64,000 bases of DNA from the NCBI GenBank assembly GCA_032358255.1, contig JAULBX010031702.1, positions 62,001 to 126,000 of the forward strand. The letters run 5' to 3'. The notes below the pieces were generated by a model. It worked only from the letters and a program-made list of their open reading frames with translations. It was not told the DNA's origin and searched no databases. Origin of the DNA: Heterotrichella gracilis. Its lineage: Eukaryota > Sar > Xanthophyceae > Tribonematales > Xanthonemataceae. Below, one piece after another: positions 45,601 through 58,462 of this stretch. The first letter of the stretch is position 1. The number at the start of each line of letters is the position of its first letter. Both the position numbers and the translations under genes were made by a program.

Positions 45601-48600
45601 ACATGGAGTACAACATGGCCCGCCAGGTGAACCTAAACCCTACTCCTGAAACCCTAACCCTGGAATCTATTGAGCCAGAGGGCTCATCCCTGGGACTGGA
45701 TGCGCACATGCAGTACAACCCTAAACCTTACACCCTAAACCCCAGAACCAGCGAGCCAGAGGACGCATCCCTGGGACTGGATGTGCACATGGAGTACGAC
45801 ATGGCTTGCCAGGGATCATGACTGCCTCGCCCGCTGTTTCCGCCCGCTATTGACCTGCCGGGCTGCGTTCAAAGTGGTATCTTGTTTTGTGTTCCTACCC
45901 GTTTTTGCTCCTGTTCTGACTGTCACAGTGTGGCATGTCGCCTCCAATCGCCCGCTGCTTGGGGTTTGAATAGACCCCGTCCTTCTTATATTTGTTTGTC
46001 AGAAATAGGAATCTCAGAAAATACTGAGGAATTGTGTTTTCGTAGGTGGTGCATGACCGCCGCATGGCCATCGCTGCGGGCAACGACCAGTACCTGCATG
46101 CCAACTCAGCACGCAGCACCTCAGCGAGTGAGACGAGCCTGAGCCGGGGCCCCAGCACGCGTATGGCCAGCCGCCAGGGGAGCGGTGCCCTAGACGGGGT
46201 GCACCACATAGAGCAGGGCATGCAGGCAAGGGCAGCAATTAACCATTACCCATTTCAACCATTGTAAATTGTGGTCAAATGTGCATTTCAACCATTTTTT
46301 CTTTTGTGGAAGAATGTGTATTGACAAGAAACAAAACATAACAAATGTGGTCAAACATTTGCTGCACTTTGTATTAGAAATTTACTTTGACATTTCAAGG
46401 TAGCAGGTAATCTACCCCCCCCCCCAAAGTAAGTATTTTGTACATGGACAATTTCCAACCATTATGTCCATTCATTATGCAGGCGCACAGCGCAAGTGGG
46501 GAGCTGGCGGGGCCCGGGGCGCTATCTATCCGCAGGCCCCAATCGCGGCTCCTTTCCATTGACAGCAGCCGAGGGCTGGGTGAGCTGTCCAGCAGCAACC
46601 AGCTCCGCCAGGGGTCAAGGAGGCTATCGGCGCTGTTGGGCAGCGGGCGATCGGCCCTTGGCATGCGGGAGGATCAAGCGGCGCCCAGCACGAGCCGCCC
46701 GACCAGCTGCAAGAGCTCCACGAGCGCTGCAGGCGGGGGGGTGGAGCCCACGCACAGTGGTCAAGAGGCGCCAACCACCAGCAGCCAGCTCATGAGCCAA
46801 AGAAGCGCTGCTGGCACAGGAGGTGAGCGCACGCAGCTTGGGATGCAAGGCGATCAAGGGGCGCCCAGCACCAGCCAACCCGCCAGCTGGGAAAGCGCCA
46901 CAAGCGCCGCAGGCAGGGGAGTTGGGCCCAGTCAGCATCAGGCGCCAGGTGGCAGCGTGGCGTTGAGCAGCCTGGATAGCGTCATCTCTGCCTGGGATAG
47001 CCGGCGGCCCACCCCGAATGGCCACCCCCCACCGCCACCTCATGTTGAGGAGGGTGCAGGAGTGGGTGCGGGGGTGGGTGCAGGGGAGGGTGCAGGAGTG
47101 GGTGCAGGAGTGGGTGCACGAGTGGGGGCAGGGGTTGGTGCAGGAGTGGGGGCAGAAGAAGGTGCAGTGGAGGAGGCGCTGGCTGATGCGCTGGAGGTTT
47201 CGCCTAGCGGCGACTCTGCTGCCATCCCCGAGCTCGACCGACTTGCGCACAAGCTTGACCACATGGTTACCTACAAGTTCTCATGCGTGCTCAGCCCATC
47301 GGTCGGGGTGCTGCGGAGCAAGTGCGACGTGGAGCGCATGCGGTGAGCGGCTGGGGAAACCTTGGCCTGGTTCGTTTACCCTAACGCGGTCCTGAGGTTG
47401 GCGCTCACCTGAACCCTCACTTGTATCCCTGGGCTGAACCCTGCTGACCCTGGCGCCACATGTGGCTGTCTGCCGGAGGACACTTGAGGGCTGCACCTGA
47501 TAAATGGGTATGGTCATGTGGTGAACAGCGGTCTCGGAAAGCAGCATGGGGCTCCTCCGTTTAGGTACAAACCTATTTGCTTAAGTAGCGGTGTGCCCTG
47601 CATCAAGAACCAGAATTACCAGGCAACTGGTTTTTCATGACCGTCGTATCATGGGATGGTCTTGTACCCCTTTTTCCAATCCATTACCACCAGCTTGTGC
47701 AAGCACTGTCAACCCCTACACACTCGTACGCAACCTCCACCAACTGACAGAGAAGCTCACACGTACTGCCATGGGCACCCGTCAAAGGTGCTGGAACCAA
47801 CCCAGTTGCCTAATCCCCTACACTGGAATCTAATCCAGCGGTCAACCCTAAACCCAAACTCCTAAACCCCTAACCCTACTGACAGAAGCCCTCCCCTCGT
47901 TTGCTGCCAGGGAGCTCGCCAACCTGTACACGGGCAAGTCACATGCTGTGCCCCGGGAGGTGCTTATCGAGGCACAGGGGGTGCTCAAGTACGCCATGGC
48001 GGCATATGGGCTGCAGGACAACATGTGGTTCCAGGGCAGGTGCGCTAGGAGGTGGTAGCCAGCTGTAGGGTATTTTAGGGTGTATGTAGAGGTGTCTTTG
48101 CGTGTCTGTAGGGGACCTGTTCTGCCGCTGCTGCGCTGGTTGGGCTGGTTCTTTTTCATGCATATGTATTGTTAAATTTGTTCTTTCCCCCCTTCGCTGT
48201 GCAGCTCTGTTGTCGTACGCCGCCTTTGCCATCGAATCCCCTCCCTTCCCTTACCCCTTACCCCTTGGCTGTCAGAGTGGGATGATCCTAGATTACCCAC
48301 CTACCATCCTCCCTCGTATACCCACACCACATCCCTATACCTGACAACTTGACCATCCTCCCCTGCGCCCTTCCCCAGGCCCATGAACCAGGCTCAATCG
48401 TGGGCCAAATGCTTTGCTGGCTGCCTGCATATATCCTGCCGCACACGCAACCTGCGGCTGGTGTACGGATTGCTGGGGATGGAACCCGGGGACCCCGCGC
48501 TGGTGCATGCAAGCTACACCAACGTCTCGCGAGGTGCGCAAGTGTGCCAGGGTGGGGCGCTGTGTAGGGGAGTTGATGGGTACGGGTGCGTGGGGAAGTG

Positions 48601-51600
48601 GCTTTGAGAAATGTAATGTTGGGGGCGGTGATGTGGGTATGTGGGTGTGGATGTACAGTCTTGCTCTTAGGCTGGGTTGGTTAAAAGAAAGGGCAACAGT
48701 GTGGGTTAGTCCTTGCAACTGCACCTACCTACAACCCCCATGCCTGCAGGTGCATTACCCCATGCATTACCCCACACCCCCCATGCCTGCAGGTGCATTA
48801 CCCTACATTGTGGTCACTGATGAGGTGCGGCGCCGCCTGATCATTGCTGTGCGCGGCACTGTGAGCATGGATGACCTGGTCACTGACCTGCTGAGCAAGC
48901 CTGTGGGGGTGGATGAATGGCTGCCAGAGGGGTTCAGGGAGGTGAGAGTGGCGGGGTTTTAAGGTTGAGGGAGCGGGGGTTAACACTAATATTAAAGGAT
49001 CGAAGTAATAGCCAAGAGGCCATGTACTTCTGCATACACACAGATTGTTTTTATGAAGGCAAGTCAAATGGCAGGGGCTTTGCGCAATGGTCTGCAAGCT
49101 GAAAACCACATTTTCTATCCACTATTATTTTACGCCCATATGATTCCATTCCCGTTATGCTGCAGGCGCACCCATACGAAGGCCCCGCCCACGTGCACGC
49201 AGGGGTTGTGGATGCAGCCACGGCAGTGCTACGGGACCTGGTGGCATGGGGTGGGTGCACCCTGAACCCTGAACCCTGAACCCTAAACCCTAAAGCTGAT
49301 GGCTAGGGATACGGGTTGAGATCAGAGTCCTCGGCATGTGGCATGGGTAGATGAAGCAAGGGCCTGCATGGTCTGAAAAGGCACAATTGTCAGATTTCCT
49401 TGCGAGGATTCTCTTAAATTTCCCCTCGGTGGCTACCGTGTCACCTCCCCTTGTCATCCCCCTCCTATCACATCTGATTTATCCCACCCCCCCTTGCAGG
49501 CATCCTCCCCGAAGTGGCTCTCCAGCAGGGCGACACCCCCCTCCCCCCAACGCCCACCGCCAGCACCACCACCCGCCGCCCAGTCCGCCCCTCCCTGGGC
49601 GCCAGCGTGCATGCTGACCGGGCACGCTGCGCCGCCATTGGCCGCCTGCTGGCCCAGGGGGAGTGGCAGGTGGTGACTACAGGCCACTCCCTGGGGGCTG
49701 CGGTGGCTACCATGCTGGCGCTCAAGCTGTGCTGCTGCTACCCACGTGCGTGCGCTGCTTGGGGGGGCGTGCCCTGGGAATGTGAACCCCTGAGTGGCTT
49801 GCCGTCAGGCAATGCCACGCTGCACATGACAGTGTTGATGCAGGGGCTTGATAGCACTACTGGGCTGCATGTGGCCACGGGTTGTATCTAATGCTTAGTC
49901 TGCCGCCCGAATCTCCATGTACCCCTGCTTAGATTTTGTCTCCTTGACAGGCCTTCCACCAACACACGAGGAAACTCAGTGCAAAATCCAAACCTGACTC
50001 GAGGCGCCTCCCCATTGCAGGCGTGCAGTGCTGGGCCTACTGCCCCCCCGGCGGCCTCATGAGCGCCAACCTTTCCTCCGCCTGCGCCCCCCTGGTGCAC
50101 TCCCTGGTGGTTGGCAAGGATGTGGTGTCGCGCCTGTCGCTGCACACAATGCAGCGGTTCATGGACGAGGCGGTGGTGGCCTTGGCAAGATGCAAGTGCG
50201 TGTTAAGGGTTGGGGTAGGGTTTGGCTTAAGTCAGGCCTTGGCGCTGGCGTTGGTTTGTTTTTTTTGATAGGATTTTGGTAGGGTTTGTGAGGGGCTTCA
50301 TGGTACAGGCGGTATGTTGTCGGTTAGATGCAAGTGAGTGCTTGCTGGGGTTTTGTCATATGTGTTGCCATGATGGGCGGCTGCAAATATCAGCTTGAGT
50401 ACGGTAGTCCGCCACCCACCACCCCTCCACCCACACCCACACTCACACCCACACCCACACCCACACCCACACCCACACCCACACCCACACCCACACCCAC
50501 ACCCACACCCACACCCACACCCACCCACCCCTACACCCGCCAGGTACTCCAAGCTGCACGCCCTGTGGATCATCCTGCGCCACAAGCTTGCCAACATGAC
50601 CACACAGGCTAGGGACCTGTTCTACAGATACGAGGACATACCGGATGAGGCGGCCGACACCCTGCAGCAGTAAGTGCACCTGTCCATGCCCCACTGCCTC
50701 CCCTGGATGAATAGGCCTTGCCACTTGTGGGTCTGTGCATGTGCCACGTCATGCAGCAGAGCTGTGTATGAACCAAGCAAGGGCACGGGGGGTGCCTGGC
50801 CTCCGCACCATGCTGCCATGTCTATCAGCGCAGCGACGACGATGCCATCATGTACATATGTCATGTCCCATGTCACCAATGATAATGACAATGAGAATGA
50901 ACAATGACAACCACAAGTACAACTGCAATCACAATGACAACGTCCCTTTACAATGTGCCGCCCACACTGCTTGCACGTGCACCAACCCGCCATCGGCAAT
51001 GTCCATTCCCCTCCCTGTTGCAGGCTGCATGACGCGTCCACCCTGCCCGAGGGCTCCCACATCCCCCTCTACCCCCCCGGCTCCATCGCCTTCCTGCGCC
51101 TGCTGGGGACCGACACCAGCACCCGCCATCCCCGCGAGGCCTGGGATGCAGTGTGGGTGAAGCCCGAGGATGTGATCGGCGAGGGCATCCTTGTATCCAA
51201 CAAAATGCTGGCGCACCACCGCGCGCCAAAGTGTAAGGAGGCCATTGCCAGCGCCTTGCTGCTGGCGCCTGGGGATAAGCTGGAGGTGGTGGAGTCAGGG
51301 TCGGAGTGCAGCTGGAGTCAGGTGGAGGTGCCTGAGGTGGTGGTGGGCATGGAGGGCAGGTGAATGCGGGGAGGGGAGTATCGGATGGATTACTATAGTG
51401 AGGGGTTGATGGTGTAGTGTAGTGGGGCAACGGATTGTCGTCCTTCTTAGGATGTGCGGGGTTAAGAGGCAATATTATGTCACTCAACCTGAGCCTTATC
51501 AGTTGCAGGAGAAAGTTTGACATGGGGAATGCACACTACTGTTGCAGCAAGGCGCGCTCTGAAGGGGGCAGCTATACATCCCACTGCACAATTATCTATA

Positions 51601-51729
51601 AGCGGTGTCCCAGTGGGAATGTTTTCCGCCTTGCACTTGTGCCCCAAAAATCTGCGTTGCGCACTGAATTGCCCTTTTTTTCTTTGTAGACTATCTCCAA
51701 GGCACTTGGTTTTTACACCACCAAGATGA
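42629..51729 (+). CDS. DAGL: sn-1-specific diacylglycerol lipase (DAGL), four-TM plus class 3 lipase
   Basis: Nineteen exons join in frame to about 1,214 residues. First: 42629-42751, 43072-43228, 43468-43557, 43879-43981, 44290-44379. Middle: 44690-44841, 45032-45316, 45463-45626, 46046-46225, 46483-47342. Lipase part: 47911-48039, 48379-48533, 48793-48941, 49166-49250, 49500-49745, 50021-50195, 50544-50669, 51024-51359, 51690-51729. The N-terminus has four hydrophobic segments (IPVVAALLATFHLTWLLILF, TLLAYSVVSLIVFALS, MILLVLMTLASC, LIFMSWGVIGIT). The lipase domain starts with LPYIVVTDEVRRRLIIAVRG. Its nucleophile elbow is TTGHSLGAA (Ser near residue 975), and likely acid and His lie in VGKDVVSRLS and MLAHHRAP. 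DAGL cleaves diacylglycerol to 2-monoacylglycerol at membranes. A low-complexity region of about 400 residues, unlike animal DAGL, separates the halves. The intron after 46225 needs a GC donor. If the last donor is ignored, the protein stops at 51363. Confidence 0.9.
44196..44330 (+). repeat. Degenerate acceptor-side copy of a DAGL exon
   Basis: The segment cacaggctcctcttgcacct at 44196-44215, continuing to about 44240, parallels the true acceptor and exon start caggctcctcatgtaccttg at 44287. Both share cctt..cttca.c.tcttccc and a TACC ending. The upstream caaatgtgcag is also repeated at about 44158 and 44250. Confidence 0.85.
45558..45806 (+). repeat. Triplicated DAGL exon 8 end
   Basis: The exon end encoding EDASLGLDVHMEYNMARQ (45571-45626) is repeated downstream at about 45671-45719 and again at about 45749-45812. 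All share catccctgggactggatg, g.gcacatg and agtac. CCTAAACCCTA motifs lie between. The copies stay open in a frame but lack the exact donor. Confidence 0.92.
47050..47166 (+). repeat. Coding minisatellite (Gly-Ala-Gly-Val units) in DAGL
   Basis: A 12-bp GT/GA-rich unit (ggtgcaggagtg and variants) is repeated about nine times. It encodes alternating GAGV/GAGE/GARV residues inside the large DAGL exon 46483-47342. Confidence 0.9.
48738..48810 (+). repeat. Tandem copy of a DAGL acceptor and exon start
   Basis: The string ccatgcctgcaggtgcatta occurs at about 48738-48757 and again at 48781-48800. The second is the true acceptor of the exon coding for GALPYIVV. The first retains CTGCAG|GTGCATTACC and is a potential competing acceptor. 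Confidence 0.88.
50430..50540 (+). repeat. (CCACAC)n microsatellite abutting a DAGL acceptor
   Basis: About 16 near-perfect acccac units form the whole upstream flank of the acceptor at 50541-50543. It appears to serve as the polypyrimidine tract of that intron. Confidence 0.92.
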
Positions 51730-52681
51730 TCCAAACTCCTGAATCAGATTTCAAATACGATGCACTGTGTTTATAGTATCTTGGGTACGTTAAGTTAACA
51801 AGGGCCTGCTTGCTATAAGCAAGTAAGCCTTACCTTATCTTCAACCATATGGTTTTATCCAATAAGTTGCTGTATCGCACAATAAACATGATCCCGTTAC
51901 TGACAGGCGTCGCATGCTGGGCGCTCTGACCTGTCACTGTAGTGTTATCAATGAGCTCAGCAACTAAGCAATTGTTGCAGTAGTTTACAATCATTGTGAG
52001 CGCGCAGCCAATGCAGACGATGCAGCAGCAGTATTTACAATTTCTAGGAGAATCCAGGCGGGTAATCCTCATTTTTATCATGATGTACGCGTATATACGC
52101 ATATGATTACATCATGGTGGATTTCCACATTTGACACTATTCAACCTACGGTAGGAAGAAATGGAAAATTGGTGACTCACTCAGATTTCAAATCTGATTT
52201 GTGTAAACACGATGCCATTGTTGCGGCATCATGATGGTAATTACGCATAGCAATGCCCTGGCCGGCGCATTCTTGCCAGCAACCCTGAGCTAGAAAAAAA
52301 GTCTTAATCACACAAGCACACAAACAAACAGTCCACTGGATATTATTTTGGGGAAAACTAGTTGTAGATGCAGCAAACTTCCCACCATATTGGCACAACA
52401 GAAGCATGGTGTGTTGCTACTGGAACTAGCTGGCACTCATGTAATACCTAGCACCCATGCTGATTGAACAAATAAGCACAAAGGAAAGGAACGCACAAAG
52501 GCGGAGTTCAGAGACACATATGCAAGCCAAAAGGCTCACACCAGGGCACCAGGAAGAAATGTATACAATTGCCCCAGTAGCCCAATGGTGCCCTGTGTAT
52601 CGCAAAGTGGCGCTTGGCAGTAAACACTTGACTTGCCAAACGGAGGATTTCATCCACTGGCTTGATTTGCCGCTCCATCGC
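51730..52681. other. Spacer between convergent DAGL and flavin monooxygenase genes
   Basis: About 950 bp of AT-richer sequence, presumably two 3' UTRs. Apparent open frames at 52430-52680 run antisense to nothing recognisable and show no family similarity. Confidence 0.5.
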
Positions 52682-55320
52682 CTACATACTGGCACTCTTG
52701 ACCCACTCGCGCTGCGCCACCCCCTCGCCCTCCTCAGCCTCTCGATGCTCGTCCCCTTGCTCCCTCCCCTCAGGGAACTGGCTCCTGTCCCCCAGCCGCT
52801 GCCCAATGTCAGCCAGGTACTGGGAGATTGCCAGCTGTGCCTCCTGCCACTCCTCCAGTGCGGTGTCCAGGTCAAAGTGGTGGGTGGTCAGGCAGTGCAC
52901 AAGCTCCATGGCGTCCAAGACCGCCTTGTTGGTCCCTGAGATAAAGAGGAGGTGTCTTTTGGCACCCCATAAGGTATTGATGGCTGGTAATGTCTTTGCA
53001 TCAATGGGAATGGCTGACTGCCGCATGCTGTGTGGGTACATGGCTATCACATGGAAGCCAGTTGATAGTGCTTCCTCTGGTTGCATGCATCCTTACTCTC
53101 TACAATCACGATTACATCATAAGAAAGGGCTTTAGGCTGACGGGGCAGCAGCAATACAATCTCCCACCAATTTCAGATGTTGTAGACAATATCCCTCTCC
53201 CTTGCTTCCAAGAATGATCTCCCAGCATGTTCACCATCCACACCACACCACCCATTGCATCCACACCACAGGGGAACATGTTGGTGCAACACCACAGGCA
53301 CCCACCCACCTGCTGCGGTGTGTGGCCTGACGATGCACGCTGCGTCGCCCAGCACCACCACCCTCTTGCCCAGCACCATGCGCTCCACCCGCATGTCCAG
53401 TATGGCCTGCACAAACAGCTCCTGGGTGGCCTCCACCAGGCGGCTCATTGCAGAGGGCAGCAGGCGGCGCGCAAGGGAGCGCTGGCGGGAAGCCACCTCC
53501 TCGCTGCAAAATAAAGGAGCCAGAGGTGGGTCGGATTTCTTAGAGTGGACACTGACCAACAGTGCGCCGTGGCCGAGTCGCCTCAAATGTAATCCATTGT
53601 GTAGCATGCACCCATGGCCATATGAATCCATGCATTGCACTTGCACCCTGTCGAACGATTCCATTTGCGGTCAGCGCCCCCCTCGCGGCTTGCACCTACC
53701 ACATCTGCCCCCTCGCCAGGCTGTAGCCGTGCCTGCGGCCCTGGGCATCCGTCAGTATGTCATGAAGTTCGTCCGGCGAGTGGTTCCAGTACCACACCCA
53801 GTTGATGCGGCGGGCCCCAGGCTGGGTACTGCCGTCGGCGCCAGGGATGGGGTAAACAAGGATGTGTGTGCGGGTGCCCTGCAGGTGGATTGGGTGGAGG
53901 TGGGGTGTGGGGGATGAAACAGCATTGGGTCAATGCTTGCTGGAGTGCGATGCAGCAGTTGGGCTTGTGGGGTTTGACCCAGGCAGTCATTGCCCCATCA
54001 TGAGCGCCTCCAGCTACTCAGCAGGCACAGGGTACTGCACATGTCCCACCACTCCCCAACATCCCTCACAAGGCCCACCACCACCCAGCTCCTGGTTTCA
54101 GCTACTGCTGCACACGGAAGGGTAACGCTGCCCTTGAGGGCAGACAGTGCCACACCTGGGTGCAGCTAGTGCTCCACATGGGTGCATCTAGTGCTACAGC
54201 AATTGCCACTCACCTGGTACACCGTGAAGTTGTCCCCAAACAACGCCAGCAGATCGGCATCTGTGTCACGCTCGTCCACACACCCCCGCCATGCCACGTA
54301 GCCCGCATACCGAGAAGCCACCTCGGGTGCAAACAGGCGGCGAACAAGAGACCCGGGCCTGCGCAGGAGGAGGGTGAACTTGGCGGGTGATGCTGGGTAG
54401 AAAGGCAGAAATTTGACTTGCATTACTGGCACTACAGCGTGTGCAAAGGTGGTGTCCTCCAACATCCTTGAGGAGTGGCACAGGTGCACTAGCACGAGAG
54501 GTGTGTTAAGCGCAGCGCACGATCCCTACCCGTCAGCACCGATCAGCAGGTCAGCAGTGTGCTCTTGCCCGTCAGCCGTTGTGCAGCAGACTCTGTCTCC
54601 CTCCTCTCGAACACCCGTCACCTCACTGCTGGTGTGGTATACCCGGTCAGGAACCGCCTGGCGCAACACCCTTCACACACAGAGGAAAAAGTTGTTGGCC
54701 TTACTGTGGACCCAGCAAGTGTGACACACTGCCAGTTTGTTTACCCAGCTAACAAACCAACGACACACTGAGCACCCACCAGTCATGCTACTTTGGCAGA
54801 AGGCAGGCGTGTGGTACCTGTACAGCACGTCCCATGCAGTGAAGCGCTGCTTGCTGTTCTCCGAATGTATGACGTTTCCGTTGATGTCCACGTACTGCCT
54901 CCTGTGGCAAGCCACGCTCATGGCTTCCTGCATGCATATCAGGCCATGTCATCACACGACTGTCGTCGCACGTTGCACAGATGGCCACGGTACTTGCAGC
55001 AAACGGCTTTTGGGTTGCCGTTACAAGCATAACCGTACCATATGGTGTCCTACTGTCACGTTCCTTGCAATGCATGGCTAAACAAACCTTGGTAGAATCT
55101 GGCATGCATGCATGCATCACAACACGCAAAACTCCACCTGATCTGTTACGTTGTACGCTTCCAAGAAATTGAGCATGTCGGGTTGTGCCACGATGCCTGC
55201 CCCTTGGCTCCACATCTGCCCAGCGGCTCGCTCGAACACACTGACGTTTACCCCACCAGCGGAGAGTGCGATGGCGCTGCACAACCCTCCAATGGACCCC
55301 CCAACTATTGCAGTGGTCAT
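52682..55320 (-). CDS. FAD-dependent monooxygenase (dihydroxypyridine/salicylate hydroxylase-like)
   Basis: Seven exons, approximately 55320-55144, 54928-54818, 54662-54533, 54393-54212, 53883-53703, 53507-53308 and 52940-52682. The start MTTAIVGGSIGGLCSAIALS carries the Rossmann GxGxxG-type FAD motif, followed by VNVSVFERAAG (ribose-binding acidic residue). Further motifs are TTADGQEHTADLLIGADG, the DG-containing FAD/NADPH motif; YAGYVAWRGCVDE; RINWVWYWN; and VVVLGDAACIVRPHTAAG, the GD motif contacting FAD. This set fits class A single-component aromatic hydroxylases, particularly those like 2,6-dihydroxypyridine 3-hydroxylase. The C-terminus ends in an acidic tail. In-frame upstream ATGs (near 55443) could add about 40 residues. 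The substrate cannot be inferred. Confidence 0.8.
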
Positions 55321-56018
55321 TGGTGGGTCCCTTGTCCCTGTGGCTCTCCTCGTACGAGAAGTGGCAATGTTGTCGCGCGGGTACCGAGGTGCTGCCGCGG
55401 TGTACGTTGGGCCAATGGTAATCTGTTCCAGCTTGGACTTCATAGTGAACAGCACAACGATACAAGTTGAACTACAAGTTCTCAGCAGTCAACACACTGT
55501 CATAGCTTACAACCAAACGAAGTTTGCCTTCCAAAATTCTCCAAGTTGCCTGGCTTGGAGGCAGTTCGCAGAAAACGCAGCTCAAAAACGATGTCAGTCT
55601 GGAGTGGCACACTCCCCAGTGTGACACCTGAGAAGTACAACACCTGCTCAGCTGGCCGAGCGTGGGTGTCAAACCCTGTGGTTTGCCTTGGGCAATAACC
55701 CGGCGACGGCAGGGAATGCTTGTTTGCTGCCTTTTGGGTTTTTAAAGCCAAAGGAGCCCTTCCCTGCTGCCAGCAGTGCCTAATTGGGATCTTTGGGACC
55801 ACTTCCATTGTCCTGTGACACACTTGTCACTTGCATGCTCTTACAGACGAAATATTACTGGCACCATAGAGTGCTGCAGCAGTTGTTGCAGATGAAACAG
55901 TTTCTTCTGATGTACAAAGCTTCCTTAACAAAGTAGAGTTCCATTACCAAGCAAATCGATATACAAGAAGTTCAGTATACAAGAGAGTACAACCCGATGG
56001 ACCCATCAGAACCCTTCT
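55321..56018. other. Spacer: monooxygenase 5' region and polyubiquitin 3' UTR
   Basis: About 700 bp between two minus-strand genes. It holds a TGTAA candidate for polyubiquitin at 55841 and presumably the monooxygenase promoter. An in-frame N-terminal extension of the monooxygenase cannot be excluded up to about 55455. Confidence 0.5.
55841..55845 (-). terminator. TGTAA polyadenylation signal candidate for polyubiquitin
   Basis: Minus-strand TGTAA about 175 nt downstream of the polyubiquitin stop, a typical chlorophyte distance. Confidence 0.5.

Positions 56019-58462
<2,444 letters not shown>

Noticed and set aside
50298-50612. Open frames across the CCACAC repeat encoding Gly-Cys or Thr-Pro runs
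   Set aside because: All frames of this microsatellite are open by composition. It lies in a DAGL intron.
52426-52875. Open frame of about 150 codons overlapping the monooxygenase 3' end
   Set aside because: Its protein shows no recognisable motif and overlaps the supported last exon of the monooxygenase in another frame.
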